A DNA stretch of 64,000 nt from Roseovarius sp. TE539 (GTDB lineage Bacteria; Pseudomonadota; Alphaproteobacteria; Rhodobacterales; Rhodobacteraceae). Numbering within the stretch: the first letter of the stretch is position 1; each line of letters begins with the position of its first letter. The stretch covers positions 174,912 to 238,911 of the forward strand of contig NZ_QNGB01000002.1 of the NCBI RefSeq assembly GCF_003298505.1. Direction: 5' to 3'. Below are positions 1-10,144 of this stretch, piece by piece. The translations under genes were made by a program, and so were the position numbers. The notes under the pieces were generated by a model. The model was not told where the DNA came from. It made no database searches and was given only the letters and a program-made list of their open reading frames with translations.

Positions 1-47
1 CGTGTTTCCGGTGGAGGATGGCGCATGAACCGCCGGGGGAGAGCGCG

Positions 48-803
48 ATGCGGGATTTGACAGGGCGCCGCGCGCTGGTTACGGGCGGCGCCGGGGGCAT
101 CGGAATGGCCTGTGCCAAGGGGCTGCTGGAGGCCGGTGCGCATGTCACCATCGCGGACCGCGACGACGCGCCCTGTGCCAAGGCCCTCGCTGAATTGCCA
201 AGGGGCGCCGAGGCCATCGCCTTCGACGTGGCCGACCGCGCCGCCTGTGAAACGGCGTTCGCGGCGCTGGCGGATCGCGGGGGCGTGGACATTCTGGTGA
301 CCAGTGCCGCGATCGTGAAGGCGGCGCCGATCCTCGATTTCGATCATGGCGAATGGCAGCGCATCCTTGACGTGAACCTGACCGGCACGTTTTCGTGTTG
401 CCAGCTTGCCGGGCGGCAGATGGTGGCGCGGGGCTGGGGCCGGATCGTGACAATGAGTTCGGTCAACGGCCAGATCGCGAATGCCGGGCGTGGCGCCTAT
501 TCCTGTACCAAAGGGGGCGTCGATATGCTGACACGGCTTCTGGCGGCCGAACTCGGACCTTCCGGCGTGACGGCGAACGCTGTTGCGCCCATCCCGGTGG
601 ATACGCCGATGATCCGGCAGGTACACGGGCCGGGCGACCGTGCGCTTTGGCATGCGCAGACACCCATTGAACGCTACGCGCGCCCCGAGGAGGTGGCCGC
701 GGCGGTCACGTTCCTGGCCTCGGAGGCCGCGGCTTTTGTCAACGGTCATGTCCTGAATGTCGATGGCGGTTTCATGGCGTCCGGAATTCTGCCGCGCGGC
801 TGA
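48..803 (+). CDS. SDR-family NAD(P)-dependent oxidoreductase
   Basis: A classical short-chain dehydrogenase/reductase of 251 aa. The cofactor motif TGGAGGIG lies at residues 12-19, and the catalytic set N110, S138, Y151 and K155 (YSCTK) is complete, so the enzyme should be active. The C-terminal DGGFMAS matches the usual end of the family. The start at 48 is preferred because GGGGGAGAG sits just upstream; an in-frame ATG at 18 has its purine run directly against the start codon. The substrate cannot be read from sequence. A short open frame ending in TGA at 26-28 may be the tail of an upstream gene, which would make this the last gene of an operon. Confidence 0.9.
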   Translation: MRDLTGRRALVTGGAGGIGMACAKGLLEAGAHVTIADRDDAPCAKALAELPRGAEAIAFDVADRAACETAFAALADRGGVDILVTSAAIVKAAPILDFDHGEWQRILDVNLTGTFSCCQLAGRQMVARGWGRIVTMSSVNGQIANAGRGAYSCTKGGVDMLTRLLAAELGPSGVTANAVAPIPVDTPMIRQVHGPGDRALWHAQTPIERYARPEEVAAAVTFLASEAAAFVNGHVLNVDGGFMASGILPRG

Positions 804-933
804 CCGGGGAATCCGGGGAAATTCCGCGCAGCACCCGCATTGATGCTTTCATCCCGGCTGGCAAGCTATTAGATACGGTTGACGATATTCCCGGGGCTGC
901 TCAAGAATGGCTCCGATACTGGGAGATGAATAC

Positions 934-1158
934 ATGCTGAACAATATCGGCCTTCCCGGCCTTCTTCTGATCGCGGTGGTCGTGCTCGTGCTTTTCGGAC
1001 GCGGCAAGATCTCGTCGCTCATGGGCGAGGTCGGCAAGGGCATCACCTCGTTCAAGAAGGGCGTGAGCGAAGGCAACAAGGAACTCGAGGACGAAACCGC
1101 CGCCGCGGAGGACGCGGCGAAGGACGTCACGCCCGAAGACGAAAAAGACAAGGCCTGA
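934..1158 (+). CDS. tatA: Sec-independent translocase subunit TatA
   Basis: Small Tat pore-forming subunit of about 74 aa. It has one N-terminal membrane helix ([13 protein letters not shown]), the FGRGK hinge and an amphipathic helix, followed by an acidic tail. The start at 934 is preceded by GGGAGAT; an in-frame ATG at 907 would add nine hydrophilic residues before the membrane segment. It is the first gene of tatABC, seven bases upstream of tatB. A TTGACG at 879-884 could be its -35 element, but no good -10 follows. Confidence 0.95.
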   Translation: MLNNIGLPGLLLIAVVVLVLFGRGKISSLMGEVGKGITSFKKGVSEGNKELEDETAAAEDAAKDVTPEDEKDKA

Positions 1159-1165
1159 GCCGCCG

Positions 1166-1990
1166 ATGCTTGACCTTGGCTGGACCGAGCTGCTGGTGAT
1201 CGGTGTCGTGGCACTGATTGTCGTGGGGCCCAAAGACCTGCCCGGCATGTTCCGCACGGTCGGCAATTTCGTCGGCAAGGCCAAGCGCATGGCACGCGAT
1301 TTCAGCCAGGCGATGAACGATGCGGCGGACGATACCGGGGTCAAGGATGTCTCGGACAGCCTGCGCAAGGCGTCCAATCCGATGGGCAGCGCGCTGGACG
1401 AAGTCAAGAAGACGACGGAAAGTTTCACCGCCTCGACGATGGCCGGCCCCAAGGGCAAGCTGTCCGAGGAGCGGCAGGAACAGGCGGACCGCATCCGCGA
1501 GAAATCGGCCGAGATTGCCGAGGAAAGGATCGCGCGCGAAAAGGAAGAGGCCAGGGCCACCGAAGAGGAGGCACAAACCGGTCAAGCCGGGGACGCCGGT
1601 ACCGACGCCGACAGTGATGGGTCCGCCCCCGCGAAAACCCCGGCCAAGAAGGCCACGGCGAAGAAATCCGCCACCAAGGCGGGCACGGCCGGGACAGCGG
1701 CGAAAACGACAGCGGGAAAGACCCGATCAAAGTCCACGAGCGCCGCGAAGAAGACCGCTACCGCCAAAAGCGCCGCCGCCGCCGACGGGGCCGAGGACGC
1801 CGCAAAGCCGGCGACCAAGGCGAATAAAGGCAAGGCAAGTACGGGCAAGGCGGGCACGGACAAGACGAAGAGCGGCAAGACCGCCTCCGGCCGCAAGCCG
1901 GCGTCGCGCAAGAACACGTCCCGGAAGGCCCCCGCCAAGGGTAGCACGTCCGGGAAAGCGCCGGGAAAGACCGCTGAGGACAAGGCATGA
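1166..1990 (+). CDS. tatB: Sec-independent translocase subunit TatB with long Lys/Ala/Thr-rich tail
   Basis: Tat receptor-complex subunit. Residues 1-20 form the membrane helix ending in VGPKDLPG, the TatB/TatA-family hinge, followed by the amphipathic helix. At 274 aa it is far longer than E. coli TatB (171 aa). From about residue 140 onward the chain is low-complexity Lys/Ala/Thr/Ser with repeated AKK, KKA and SGK units, resembling the tail of histone H1-like proteins. The stop overlaps the tatC start by ATGA. The core assignment is firm; the role of the tail is unknown. Confidence 0.93.
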   Translation: MLDLGWTELLVIGVVALIVVGPKDLPGMFRTVGNFVGKAKRMARDFSQAMNDAADDTGVKDVSDSLRKASNPMGSALDEVKKTTESFTASTMAGPKGKLSEERQEQADRIREKSAEIAEERIAREKEEARATEEEAQTGQAGDAGTDADSDGSAPAKTPAKKATAKKSATKAGTAGTAAKTTAGKTRSKSTSAAKKTATAKSAAAADGAEDAAKPATKANKGKASTGKAGTDKTKSGKTASGRKPASRKNTSRKAPAKGSTSGKAPGKTAEDKA

Positions 1991-2916
1991 GCCCTTCCGA
2001 CGAGATCGAGGACAGCTCGGCCCCGCTTATCGAACATCTGGCAGAGTTGCGCACGCGGCTAATCCGCTGCGTCGTCGGTTTCCTGATCGGCATGATCATC
2101 TGCTTCACGGTTGCAACCCCGATCTTCAATTTCCTGACCGCGCCGCTTTGTGACGTTCTGGCCAGCCGTGGCCAGGATTGCGACCTGATCTTCATCAGCC
2201 CGCAGGAAGGGTTCTTCGTGGCGATCAAGGTTTCGCTTCTGGGCGGCTTCATGCTGTCCTTTCCCTACATCGCGGGGCAGATGTGGCGGTTCGTCGCGCC
2301 GGGGCTCTACAGGTCCGAGAAGGGGGCGTTCCTGCCGTTCCTGATCGCCTCGCCCTTCATGTTCGTCCTTGGCGCCGCTTTCGCCTTCTATGTCGTGACA
2401 CCGCTGGCCTACGATTTCTTTCTCGGGTTCCAGCAGTTCGGGCAGGGCGGAGAGGCGGTTCCGGCGGGCGATCCGCAGGCCGCCGCGCCGCTGAGTGTGG
2501 TGTTCCAGGGGTCGGCGCAGGAGTACCTGAACCTGACCATAAAGTTCATCGTCGCCTTCGGCCTGTGTTTCCAGTTGCCGGTTCTGCTGACACTGATGGG
2601 CAAGGCGGGCCTGGTCAGCGCGGAGGGTTTGCGCGGGGTGCGGAAATACGCCGTTGTGGGCATCCTGGTGCTCGCCGCCCTGGTGACCCCGCCGGACGTG
2701 ATCACGCAGGTGATCCTGTTCGTGGTTGTCTACGGGCTTTACGAGGTGTCGATCTGGCTGGTGCTGAGGGTGGAACGGCAGCGCGAGGAAAAGCTGCGCG
2801 CCGAAGGCCTGTGGTTCGAGGATGACGACGAAGAGCCCGACCCGATGGAGGCCGAATTCGACGACGAGGACGACGAGGACGGCACGGAGGACGACAACTC
2901 CGGGAGGGACAGGTGA
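1987..2916 (+). CDS. tatC: Sec-independent translocase subunit TatC
   Basis: Polytopic receptor of twin-arginine signal peptides, 309 aa. The family N-terminus (LIEHLAELRTRLIRC) is followed by several hydrophobic spans, including the conserved SFPYIAGQMWRFVAPGLY and VTPPDVITQ. The C-terminal tail is strongly acidic (many Asp/Glu), longer than in E. coli. It is translationally coupled to tatB by ATGA and to the downstream ATPase gene by GTGA. Confidence 0.96.
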   Translation: MSPSDEIEDSSAPLIEHLAELRTRLIRCVVGFLIGMIICFTVATPIFNFLTAPLCDVLASRGQDCDLIFISPQEGFFVAIKVSLLGGFMLSFPYIAGQMWRFVAPGLYRSEKGAFLPFLIASPFMFVLGAAFAFYVVTPLAYDFFLGFQQFGQGGEAVPAGDPQAAAPLSVVFQGSAQEYLNLTIKFIVAFGLCFQLPVLLTLMGKAGLVSAEGLRGVRKYAVVGILVLAALVTPPDVITQVILFVVVYGLYEVSIWLVLRVERQREEKLRAEGLWFEDDDEEPDPMEAEFDDEDDEDGTEDDNSGRDR

Positions 2917-3749
2917 GCGACCGCCTTGAGCGTATCGCGGCGGCGCTGGAACGGATGAGTCCGCCGCCGACCGAGACGCCGGATTTCGCCGCCGCCGATG
3001 CCTTTGTCTGGCAGGTCGATCCGGAGCGTCTTGTGCCGGTGCCACGGGTCAATCGTGTGGATATGTCCCTTCTTCTGGGGATAGACAGGGCGCGCGATAC
3101 GCTGCTGGAGAACACCCGACAGTTCGCCCGCGGTTTGCCGGCGAACAACGCCCTTCTCTGGGGCGCGCGCGGGATGGGAAAATCCAGCCTCGTGAAGGCA
3201 GTTCATGCCGCCGTTGTCGAAGAGGGGCAGGCGCTCAAGATCGTGGAGATGCACCGTGAGGACCTGACAAGCGTCGGGCGGCTCCTGAATCTCCTGCGGC
3301 AGAGCGGATCGCGTTTCGTGCTGTTCTGCGACGACCTGAGCTTTTCGCATGATGATCAGCACTACAAGTCGCTCAAGGCGGTTCTGGACGGCGGCATCGA
3401 GGGGCGGCCGGAAAACGTGGTATTCTACGCCACATCGAACCGCCGCCACCTGATGCCGCGCGACATGATCGAGAACGAGCGCGCCACTGCGATCAGCCCG
3501 TCCGAGGCAACCGAGGAAAAGGTCTCGCTGTCGGACCGCTTCGGACTGTGGCTGGGATTCCATCCGTGTGATCAGGACGAGTACCTGGCCATGATCCGCG
3601 GGTACTGCGACGCTTACGGGATCGAGATCACGCACGAGGCCCTGCGCGCCGAAGCGATCGAGTGGCAGGCGACGCGCGGGGCACGATCAGGCCGGGTGGC
3701 ATGGCAGTTCTTCACCGATCTGGCCGGACGCCGCGGCGTGTGCCTCTGA
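2913..3749 (+). CDS. DUF815 family AAA ATPase
   Basis: A 278-aa P-loop ATPase of the DUF815 family. The Walker A is GARGMGKSS and the Walker B FVLFCDDLSF; YATSNRRHLMP and a C-terminal helical lid follow. Molecular function is not established for this family. It starts with GTG overlapping the tatC stop (GTGA), so it is co-translated with the Tat genes. That placement suggests, but does not prove, a role linked to the Tat operon or to cell-envelope housekeeping. Confidence 0.85.
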   Translation: MSDRLERIAAALERMSPPPTETPDFAAADAFVWQVDPERLVPVPRVNRVDMSLLLGIDRARDTLLENTRQFARGLPANNALLWGARGMGKSSLVKAVHAAVVEEGQALKIVEMHREDLTSVGRLLNLLRQSGSRFVLFCDDLSFSHDDQHYKSLKAVLDGGIEGRPENVVFYATSNRRHLMPRDMIENERATAISPSEATEEKVSLSDRFGLWLGFHPCDQDEYLAMIRGYCDAYGIEITHEALRAEAIEWQATRGARSGRVAWQFFTDLAGRRGVCL

Positions 3750-3851
3750 TCCGCGAGCGGGCCGTTTCAAAGATGACGGAGACTTACATCTTTGCGGAGG
3801 CGCAAGGGGGCGCTAGGCTTTCCCGCGGGACCTGAAGGGGAGACAAGCCGC

Positions 3852-4643
3852 GTGAGTGATGCACCCGAACACGGCGTGCCGGAGATGGCACCGGTTGGAT
3901 TCCAGATGCTCGGCGAAGCCCTCCGGCGTGGCGCGGCGGACATGCGTCGTGCGCCCGGATACGGGATCATCTTTGCCGGGGTCTATGTCTTCCTCGGGCT
4001 GGTGATGATCTGGGTCACATGGATCACCGGCCATACCTATTGGCTGATCTTCGCGGCGGTCGGCTTTCCGCTGGTCGGGCCGTTCGCGGCGGTGGGGCTT
4101 TACGAGGTAAGTCACCGGCTGGAGGAGGGCCGCAGCCTGGAGGCGCGGGCGATCTTCGGCGTCGTCCTGCACCAGAGCAGACGGCAATTGCCGTCCATCT
4201 GCGCGATCATAATCATGGTATTCCTGTTCTGGTTCTTCCTGGCGCACATGATCTTCGCACTTTTCCTCGGGCTTTCGACGATGACCAATGTTTCGACCTC
4301 CTACGAGATCTACCTGACACGGGAAGGTCTGGCGATGCTGGGGGTCGGTACGGCTGTCGGCGGGGCCTTCGCGCTTCTGATCTACATGATCACGGTGATG
4401 GGGCTGCCGCTCCTGCTGGACCGGGAGGTGGATTTCGTCACCGCCATGATCACGAGCTTCCAGGCGGTCCTGCACAGTCCCGGACCAATGCTGAGCTGGG
4501 CCGCGTTCATCGCCGTGGTGACGTTCCTGGCGATGCTGCCGGCCTTCCTGGGGCTTTTCGCGGTCTTGCCCCTACTCGGCCACGCGAGCTGGCACCTCTA
4601 CCGCCTGAGCGCCGCGCCGCGCGATGCCCGACACGCGGGGTGA
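3852..4643 (+). CDS. DUF2189 integral membrane protein
   Basis: Membrane protein of 263 aa with about six hydrophobic spans, for example [17 protein letters not shown] and [18 protein letters not shown]. The pattern and the phrase [20 protein letters not shown] match the DUF2189 family, whose function is unknown. The GTG at 3852 is chosen as start because GGGGAG precedes it at good spacing; extending to the ATG at 3792 adds an unlikely arginine-rich leader. It converges on the Rieske operon. Confidence 0.8.
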   Translation: MSDAPEHGVPEMAPVGFQMLGEALRRGAADMRRAPGYGIIFAGVYVFLGLVMIWVTWITGHTYWLIFAAVGFPLVGPFAAVGLYEVSHRLEEGRSLEARAIFGVVLHQSRRQLPSICAIIIMVFLFWFFLAHMIFALFLGLSTMTNVSTSYEIYLTREGLAMLGVGTAVGGAFALLIYMITVMGLPLLLDREVDFVTAMITSFQAVLHSPGPMLSWAAFIAVVTFLAMLPAFLGLFAVLPLLGHASWHLYRLSAAPRDARHAG

Positions 4644-4679
4644 CGCGCGCGCCATGCCGTCAAACGCACGCCCCGCCGG

Positions 4680-4892
4680 TCATGCCTCGCGGCCATGGGC
4701 CTTGAGACGGGCATGCAGGCCGCGTGCCTCGGGAGCCCCGGCCTCGAGCGCGAAGACATAGGCATGGGTCAGGTAGAAGCATGACGCGTCAAGATCGTTT
4801 ACCGTGTCCGCGGCCTCGGCATAGAGCTTGATGAGACGCCGACGGTCATCCGCCTCGTGGGCCGAGATCATGCGCTGATCGAGATCCTTCAT
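4680..4892 (-). CDS. Small helical (TPR-like) protein coupled to the Rieske oxygenase
   Basis: A 70-aa protein whose start codon overlaps the stop of the upstream Rieske oxygenase gene by ATGA (4889-4892), with GAGGGCGGCGG as a possible ribosome-binding site. It is predicted all-helical, with regularly spaced Ala/Tyr (RRLIKLYAEAAD, TNxx-like turn, FYLTHAYVFALEAG) that look like one and a half TPR repeats. No catalytic motif is visible. Translational coupling suggests a partner or regulator of the oxygenase; this is inference. Confidence 0.65.
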   Translation of the reverse strand: MKDLDQRMISAHEADDRRRLIKLYAEAADTVNDLDASCFYLTHAYVFALEAGAPEARGLHARLKAHGREA

Positions 4893-6049
4893 TCCGCCGC
4901 CCTCGATTTTGCACGATGGGTTTCGATCTTGCCGGCAACCCAGTCGTGGAAACAATGGGTGGGGCTGTCCATCACCGGCGAGAACCGCCCGCCGTCGAAC
5001 TGCGTAGCGTGGCGCCCGCGCTGCATCCCCTCGACCACAAAGATGTCTTCCTCGAAGACTGTCTTCCAGAGTTGCGTGTTACGGGCGCGCAGGCCCTCGT
5101 CGCTGTCGGGCACCGAATAATAGAGGTGGACATGCTCGACCGTGCGCTCGGGGCCCTTTGGCTCAAGCACGATGGCGAAGGCATGATCGCGGTGGGTGCC
5201 CAGAAGAACATTGGGATAAACGGCAATGTATTCGGCCTGTTCGTTCCACTTCGCGCCGACCTCCTCGAAATCGGGGAATTTCTCGCCGTTCTCGTTGGTC
5301 AGTTGGCGATAGACCATCGTGCCCTGGCCCGAAAACTCTCCCGGTTGCTCGATATGGTAGTGATCCTCGAGCTTGGAGTAACTGTTGAGGCCCGGATGAA
5401 CCCAGGGCAGATGATAGCTTTCGCAGTAATTCTCCACCGCGAGCTTCCAGTTGGTCGCGACCTCCAGCTCGAACCGGCTGTCCGGCCCGCCGTGATAGAG
5501 CGGCAGTTCGAATTCGCGCCATCTTTCCTTGATGTCGGCCATCGCCGCGTCGAATTCGGGCGCGTCACCCGAGACGTTGATCCACACGACGTCGCGCCAG
5601 ACATGACTGCGGACCTCGTTCAGGCCCAGATCGTCGCGCTTGATCGAATCATGCGTGTTGTGGCCCGGTCCGCCAACATGCGGAGTCGACACCAGCTTGC
5701 CCTTGGTCGAGTAGCACCAGGAATGGTAGGGACACCGGATCGCGCCCTCGATCTTGCGGGGCGCTTCGACAAGGATCATCCCGCGGTGACGGCAGATGTT
5801 CTGGAACACGCGCACCTGTCCGTCCTTGTCTCGGATCAGAAGCAGCGGCATTCCCAGGAACTCGATCGGCCGGGCATCGCCGGGTTCGGGCACATCGGCC
5901 GCGACGGCAAGACCGGCCCATTGGGAAAACAGCAATGCGTGCTTTTCCTCTTCGAAGACCTCCGGGTCGATGTAATGGGCATTCGGCAGACCATTGGCCT
6001 TTTCGACGGATCTACGGACACTGGACAAGTCGGTGACGGTTTGCGGCAT
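4889..6049 (-). CDS. Rieske non-heme iron oxygenase, alpha subunit
   Basis: Ring-hydroxylating or demethylating oxygenase of 386 aa. The Rieske [2Fe-2S] ligands are C86 and H88 (CRH) and C106 and H109 (CPYHSW). The mononuclear iron ligands are H213 and H218 within ENYCESYHLPWVH, and probably D335 in EEDIF. The tail around EGMQRG resembles choline- and betaine-type monooxygenases and aromatic-ring oxygenases; the substrate is not determined. The start at 6049 gives the normal MPQTV beginning; a further in-frame start at 6085 is less likely. No reductase gene lies beside it, so an electron donor must be encoded elsewhere. Confidence 0.9.
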   Translation of the reverse strand: MPQTVTDLSSVRRSVEKANGLPNAHYIDPEVFEEEKHALLFSQWAGLAVAADVPEPGDARPIEFLGMPLLLIRDKDGQVRVFQNICRHRGMILVEAPRKIEGAIRCPYHSWCYSTKGKLVSTPHVGGPGHNTHDSIKRDDLGLNEVRSHVWRDVVWINVSGDAPEFDAAMADIKERWREFELPLYHGGPDSRFELEVATNWKLAVENYCESYHLPWVHPGLNSYSKLEDHYHIEQPGEFSGQGTMVYRQLTNENGEKFPDFEEVGAKWNEQAEYIAVYPNVLLGTHRDHAFAIVLEPKGPERTVEHVHLYYSVPDSDEGLRARNTQLWKTVFEEDIFVVEGMQRGRHATQFDGGRFSPVMDSPTHCFHDWVAGKIETHRAKSRAAE

Positions 6050-6170
6050 GGTCTTCTCCCTTGACGAATAGGGCAGTAAAACCATGTCCGGACGCCAGAA
6101 GACCGACAGATCGCGACCCGGGTTTCCTCAAGGCGACACTTCCGCACAGGGGCGGCGCGGTTCGGCGTCG

Positions 6171-6986
6171 TCAGCGGAACGGCTCGTCAAGCCTCAGGAG
6201 GCGGGCATGGAAAGGGGGGACGTCATCAAGCCGAATCAGCCCCGAGCTGCGCGCGGTCCGCAGCACCGTTGCCGTATCGCCGTCAAGATATTCATAGACC
6301 ATGCGGGTGGCACGGCGGCCGGTCACCTTCTCGCGCACGGTGCGTGTCGCGTAGCCCTCCCACAGATTGGACTGGAACGACGTTTCCGGCGTCAGGAAAT
6401 TGAACGAACAGGACATGGCGTCGCGATGCGCGACGATCGCCATCACCCCTTCTTCCTGCCGCAGGACGAGGCCGCGAAACTCACGGTCCGCCAGACGCAG
6501 CGAAAGGCCCTGGTGGCGCATCGCTTCGCGCGGCTCGAAGCCGCGCAGAAAGGTATACCCGTCGCTGCGAAAGATCCTGACAAGGCCCAGCACGAACTGG
6601 TCATCGTCGATGAAGCTGCGGCGCACGAAGCGGTAGAACCCGCTGGGAAACGCCTCTTCGGGGACGGTGACGGGGGTGTTTCCGAAGAATCCCTCAAGGG
6701 CAGGGTGGTTGAGCAGGTCGAAGCTCGACGGGCGCAGATCCTCCACCGGCTCAAGCAGCACGCGGGCATCGACATCGAAGAACTGACAGATCCGGTGAAG
6801 CACGTCCGGCCGGGGAAAACTTTCGCCCGACAGGTAACGGTTGAACTGGGTCCGGTTGATGCCAAGGTCACGGCACAACCCGGCGACTGACGGAAATCCG
6901 GCGGTCAGGCGGCGCAGGTTCTGCCCGAAGATCCCGCGCAATTCCGCGGGGTCGGGCGACTCTTCAGAGGGGGTGGAAGATATCAT
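6171..6986 (-). CDS. XRE-family transcriptional regulator
   Basis: Regulator of 271 aa. An N-terminal Cro/CI-type helix-turn-helix spans roughly residues 15-60 (VAGLCRDLGINRTQFNRYLSGESFPR), followed by a C-terminal domain of about 190 aa that may sense a ligand but carries no familiar motif. It lies 121 bp upstream of, and on the same strand as, the Rieske gene, and divergent from the small gene at 7229. A perfect 18-bp palindrome in the divergent region (7095-7112) is a plausible operator. The Rieske operon is a reasonable target, but this is inferred from position. Confidence 0.85.
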   Translation of the reverse strand: MISSTPSEESPDPAELRGIFGQNLRRLTAGFPSVAGLCRDLGINRTQFNRYLSGESFPRPDVLHRICQFFDVDARVLLEPVEDLRPSSFDLLNHPALEGFFGNTPVTVPEEAFPSGFYRFVRRSFIDDDQFVLGLVRIFRSDGYTFLRGFEPREAMRHQGLSLRLADREFRGLVLRQEEGVMAIVAHRDAMSCSFNFLTPETSFQSNLWEGYATRTVREKVTGRRATRMVYEYLDGDTATVLRTARSSGLIRLDDVPPFHARLLRLDEPFR

Positions 6987-7094
6987 GTGCAGTCAGGCAG
7001 GCTCGTCTGATCCAGTATAATCCCGTGATGGGTAGAACCTAGCGGGTGATTGCCATCATGACCACCGGATTTTGACGCGAATTGGCGCCGGTAC

Positions 7095-7112
7095 TGACGC
7101 TAAGTAGCGTCA
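7095..7112. promoter_or_regulatory. Perfect palindrome, candidate operator
   Basis: TGACGCTA-AG-TAGCGTCA is a perfect inverted repeat with 8-bp arms and a 2-bp spacer. It lies in the 242-bp region between the XRE regulator (minus strand) and the small gene at 7229 (plus strand). A related half-site, TTGACGC, occurs at 7072-7078. The position suits autoregulation by the XRE protein, which is inference. Confidence 0.5.
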
Positions 7113-7228
7113 AATCAACGGTTTTTCTGTCACAAACTGGTTAAGCCCGACACCAAAACGGCAATTCCCGATACACCCCCGACCCGACATTCTGGGTCCC
7201 GAGATGGTTCAGACTTGGGGGAGTTGTC

Positions 7229-7552
7229 ATGTACGGCGTTGTTCTCTGGAGTGACAGTGATCAGGATCACGCGGTGATCTGGTGTGAGGATCACGGCGAT
7301 CTGGCATTCTATACCGGCGACGGGGCAAGCGCACTTGAGGGCGACTCCATCGACCCGGGCGATCTGGTGCAGTTCGAGATCAGTGAAGGCCGGGAAATGC
7401 GCCGCGCCAGCCGCCCCCGTCTCGTGGCCGAACACAGCCACCCGACCCTGGCCAGGGATCTCAAGCGCGCCGTCGGCGACAATGCGTCAGCGCCGCGGGA
7501 CGGGCCGCCAGCCCGCGCCCCGGCCGAACGGCCCCATCTTCAGGCCGTCTGA
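7229..7552 (+). CDS. Small OB-like (cold-shock-like) hypothetical protein
   Basis: A 107-aa protein with a ribosome-binding site GGGGGAG upstream. Residues 1-60 (GVVLWSD, HAVIWCEDHGDLAFYTG, DPGDLVQFEIS) follow the beta-barrel rhythm of cold-shock/OB-fold domains, but the RNA-binding aromatic motifs of CspA are not intact. The C-terminus is Pro/Ala-rich. It converges with ilvN, nine bases away. Function unknown; the fold guess is from pattern only. Confidence 0.65.
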   Translation: MYGVVLWSDSDQDHAVIWCEDHGDLAFYTGDGASALEGDSIDPGDLVQFEISEGREMRRASRPRLVAEHSHPTLARDLKRAVGDNASAPRDGPPARAPAERPHLQAV

Positions 7553-7561
7553 ACGCGCCGG

Positions 7562-8122
7562 TCAACTGCCGCGGGGCAGGGCGGCCACACCCGTGCGCGC
7601 GATCTCGTTCAGGCCCAGGGGGCGCATCAGATCGGCGAAAGCGTCGATCTTGTCCGGGGCGCCGGTGATTTCGAACACGAAACTGTCCAGGGTGCTGTCA
7701 ACGACATTGGCGCGGAAGATGTCCGCCAGGCGCAGCGCCTCGACCCGCTTGTCGCCCTCGCTCCCGACCTTGAGCAGCGCCAGCTCTCGCTCAACCGACG
7801 GGCCTTCGACCGTCAGGTCGTGCACGTCGTGCACCGGAACGATCCGCCCGAGCTGCGCCTTGATCTGTTCGATCACCTGCGGCGTGCCCGTGGTGACGAT
7901 TGTGATGCGGCTGGTATGGCCGGTATGGTCGACCTCGGCCACGGTCAGGCTGTCGATGTTGTAACCGCGTCCCGAGAAAAGCCCGATCACCCGGGCCAGA
8001 ACGCCCGGCTCGTTGTCCACGATCACGGCAAGGGTGTGCGTTTCGTGCACGTCCGAGAATGTCGGGCGCAGGTTGTAGGCGGAGTGGCTGGTCGAGCCTT
8101 TCTTGATATTCAGGGCGGACAT
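7562..8122 (-). CDS. ilvN: Acetolactate synthase small (regulatory) subunit
   Basis: Regulatory subunit of acetohydroxyacid synthase, 186 aa. The N-terminal ACT domain (HTLAVIVDNEPGVLARVIG, GRGYNIDSLTVAEV) binds the feedback inhibitor valine in characterised homologues, and the ALS_ss_C domain follows. AAAGGA precedes the ATG. It is the second gene of ilvBN; the 98-bp gap after ilvB contains a copy of the interspersed hairpin repeat (8158-8210). Expression should follow the attenuator upstream of ilvB. Confidence 0.97.
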   Translation of the reverse strand: MSALNIKKGSTSHSAYNLRPTFSDVHETHTLAVIVDNEPGVLARVIGLFSGRGYNIDSLTVAEVDHTGHTSRITIVTTGTPQVIEQIKAQLGRIVPVHDVHDLTVEGPSVERELALLKVGSEGDKRVEALRLADIFRANVVDSTLDSFVFEITGAPDKIDAFADLMRPLGLNEIARTGVAALPRGS

Positions 8123-8157
8123 GTGGTGTTCCTTTCTGTCGGCGCGCGGGGCCTTGC

Positions 8158-8210
8158 CTTCATCTTTCGGGAAATACTCTCGGGGGGTGTGGGGGGCAGA
8201 CGGCCCCCAC
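8158..8210 (-). repeat. Interspersed hairpin repeat, copy A
   Basis: Read on the minus strand, a GC-rich inverted repeat (arms 8204-8210 and 8189-8195) is followed by GAGA and the tail GTATTTCCCGAAAGATGAAG. The same architecture recurs at 45694-45741, 50935-50990 and 54258-54316. This copy lies between ilvB and ilvN. Confidence 0.75.
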
Positions 8211-8220
8211 TCGTGTCCGC

Positions 8221-9975
<1,755 letters not shown>

Positions 9976-10017
9976 ATGCTTGCTCCGTTCATGACGTCAT
10001 TCAATTTGCGCGCGCAT

Positions 10018-10043
10018 AAAAAAGCCCCCGAAGTTTCGGGGGC
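10018..10043 (-). terminator. Rho-independent attenuator terminator of ilvBN
   Basis: On the minus strand the stem GCCCCCGA/TCGGGGGC with a 4-base AACT loop (plus strand 10024-10043) is followed by six T residues (10018-10023). It lies between the leader peptide and ilvB, so it can only work as an attenuator, not as an end-of-gene terminator. Confidence 0.88.
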
Positions 10044-10084
10044 GCATGGGTACCGTTATGGTGTCCGTTACCGGCCCATGCGCC
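10041..10084 (-). promoter_or_regulatory. Antiterminator arms of the ilv attenuator
   Basis: A perfect 10-bp inverted repeat: CCCATGCGCC at 10075-10084 and GGCGCATGGG at 10041-10050 on the plus strand. In the transcript the first arm lies in the last codons of the leader peptide. The second arm overlaps the first bases of the terminator stem, so the two structures exclude each other. Confidence 0.75.
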
Positions 10085-10115
10085 ATTTTCCTACAAGTAC
10101 GATAATGCGAGCCAT
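10068..10115 (-). CDS. ilv leader peptide
   Basis: A 15-codon frame encoding MARIIVLVGKWRMGR, ending in TAA and preceded by AGAGGA at good spacing. Five of codons 4-8 are Ile, Ile, Val, Leu, Val, the three end products of the pathway. Ribosome stalling there would leave the antiterminator arm that starts in codon 11 free to pair. This is the standard logic of branched-chain amino-acid attenuation. Confidence 0.85.
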   Translation of the reverse strand: MARIIVLVGKWRMGR

Positions 10116-10144
10116 CGGGCGAGTCCTCTGCGTGCGTGCGCGGC

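Noticed and set aside
1320..2153. Long Arg/Pro-rich frame over tatB, and its antisense frames
   Set aside because: Low-complexity shadow of the Lys/Ala-rich tatB tail; no ribosome-binding site and no family similarity.
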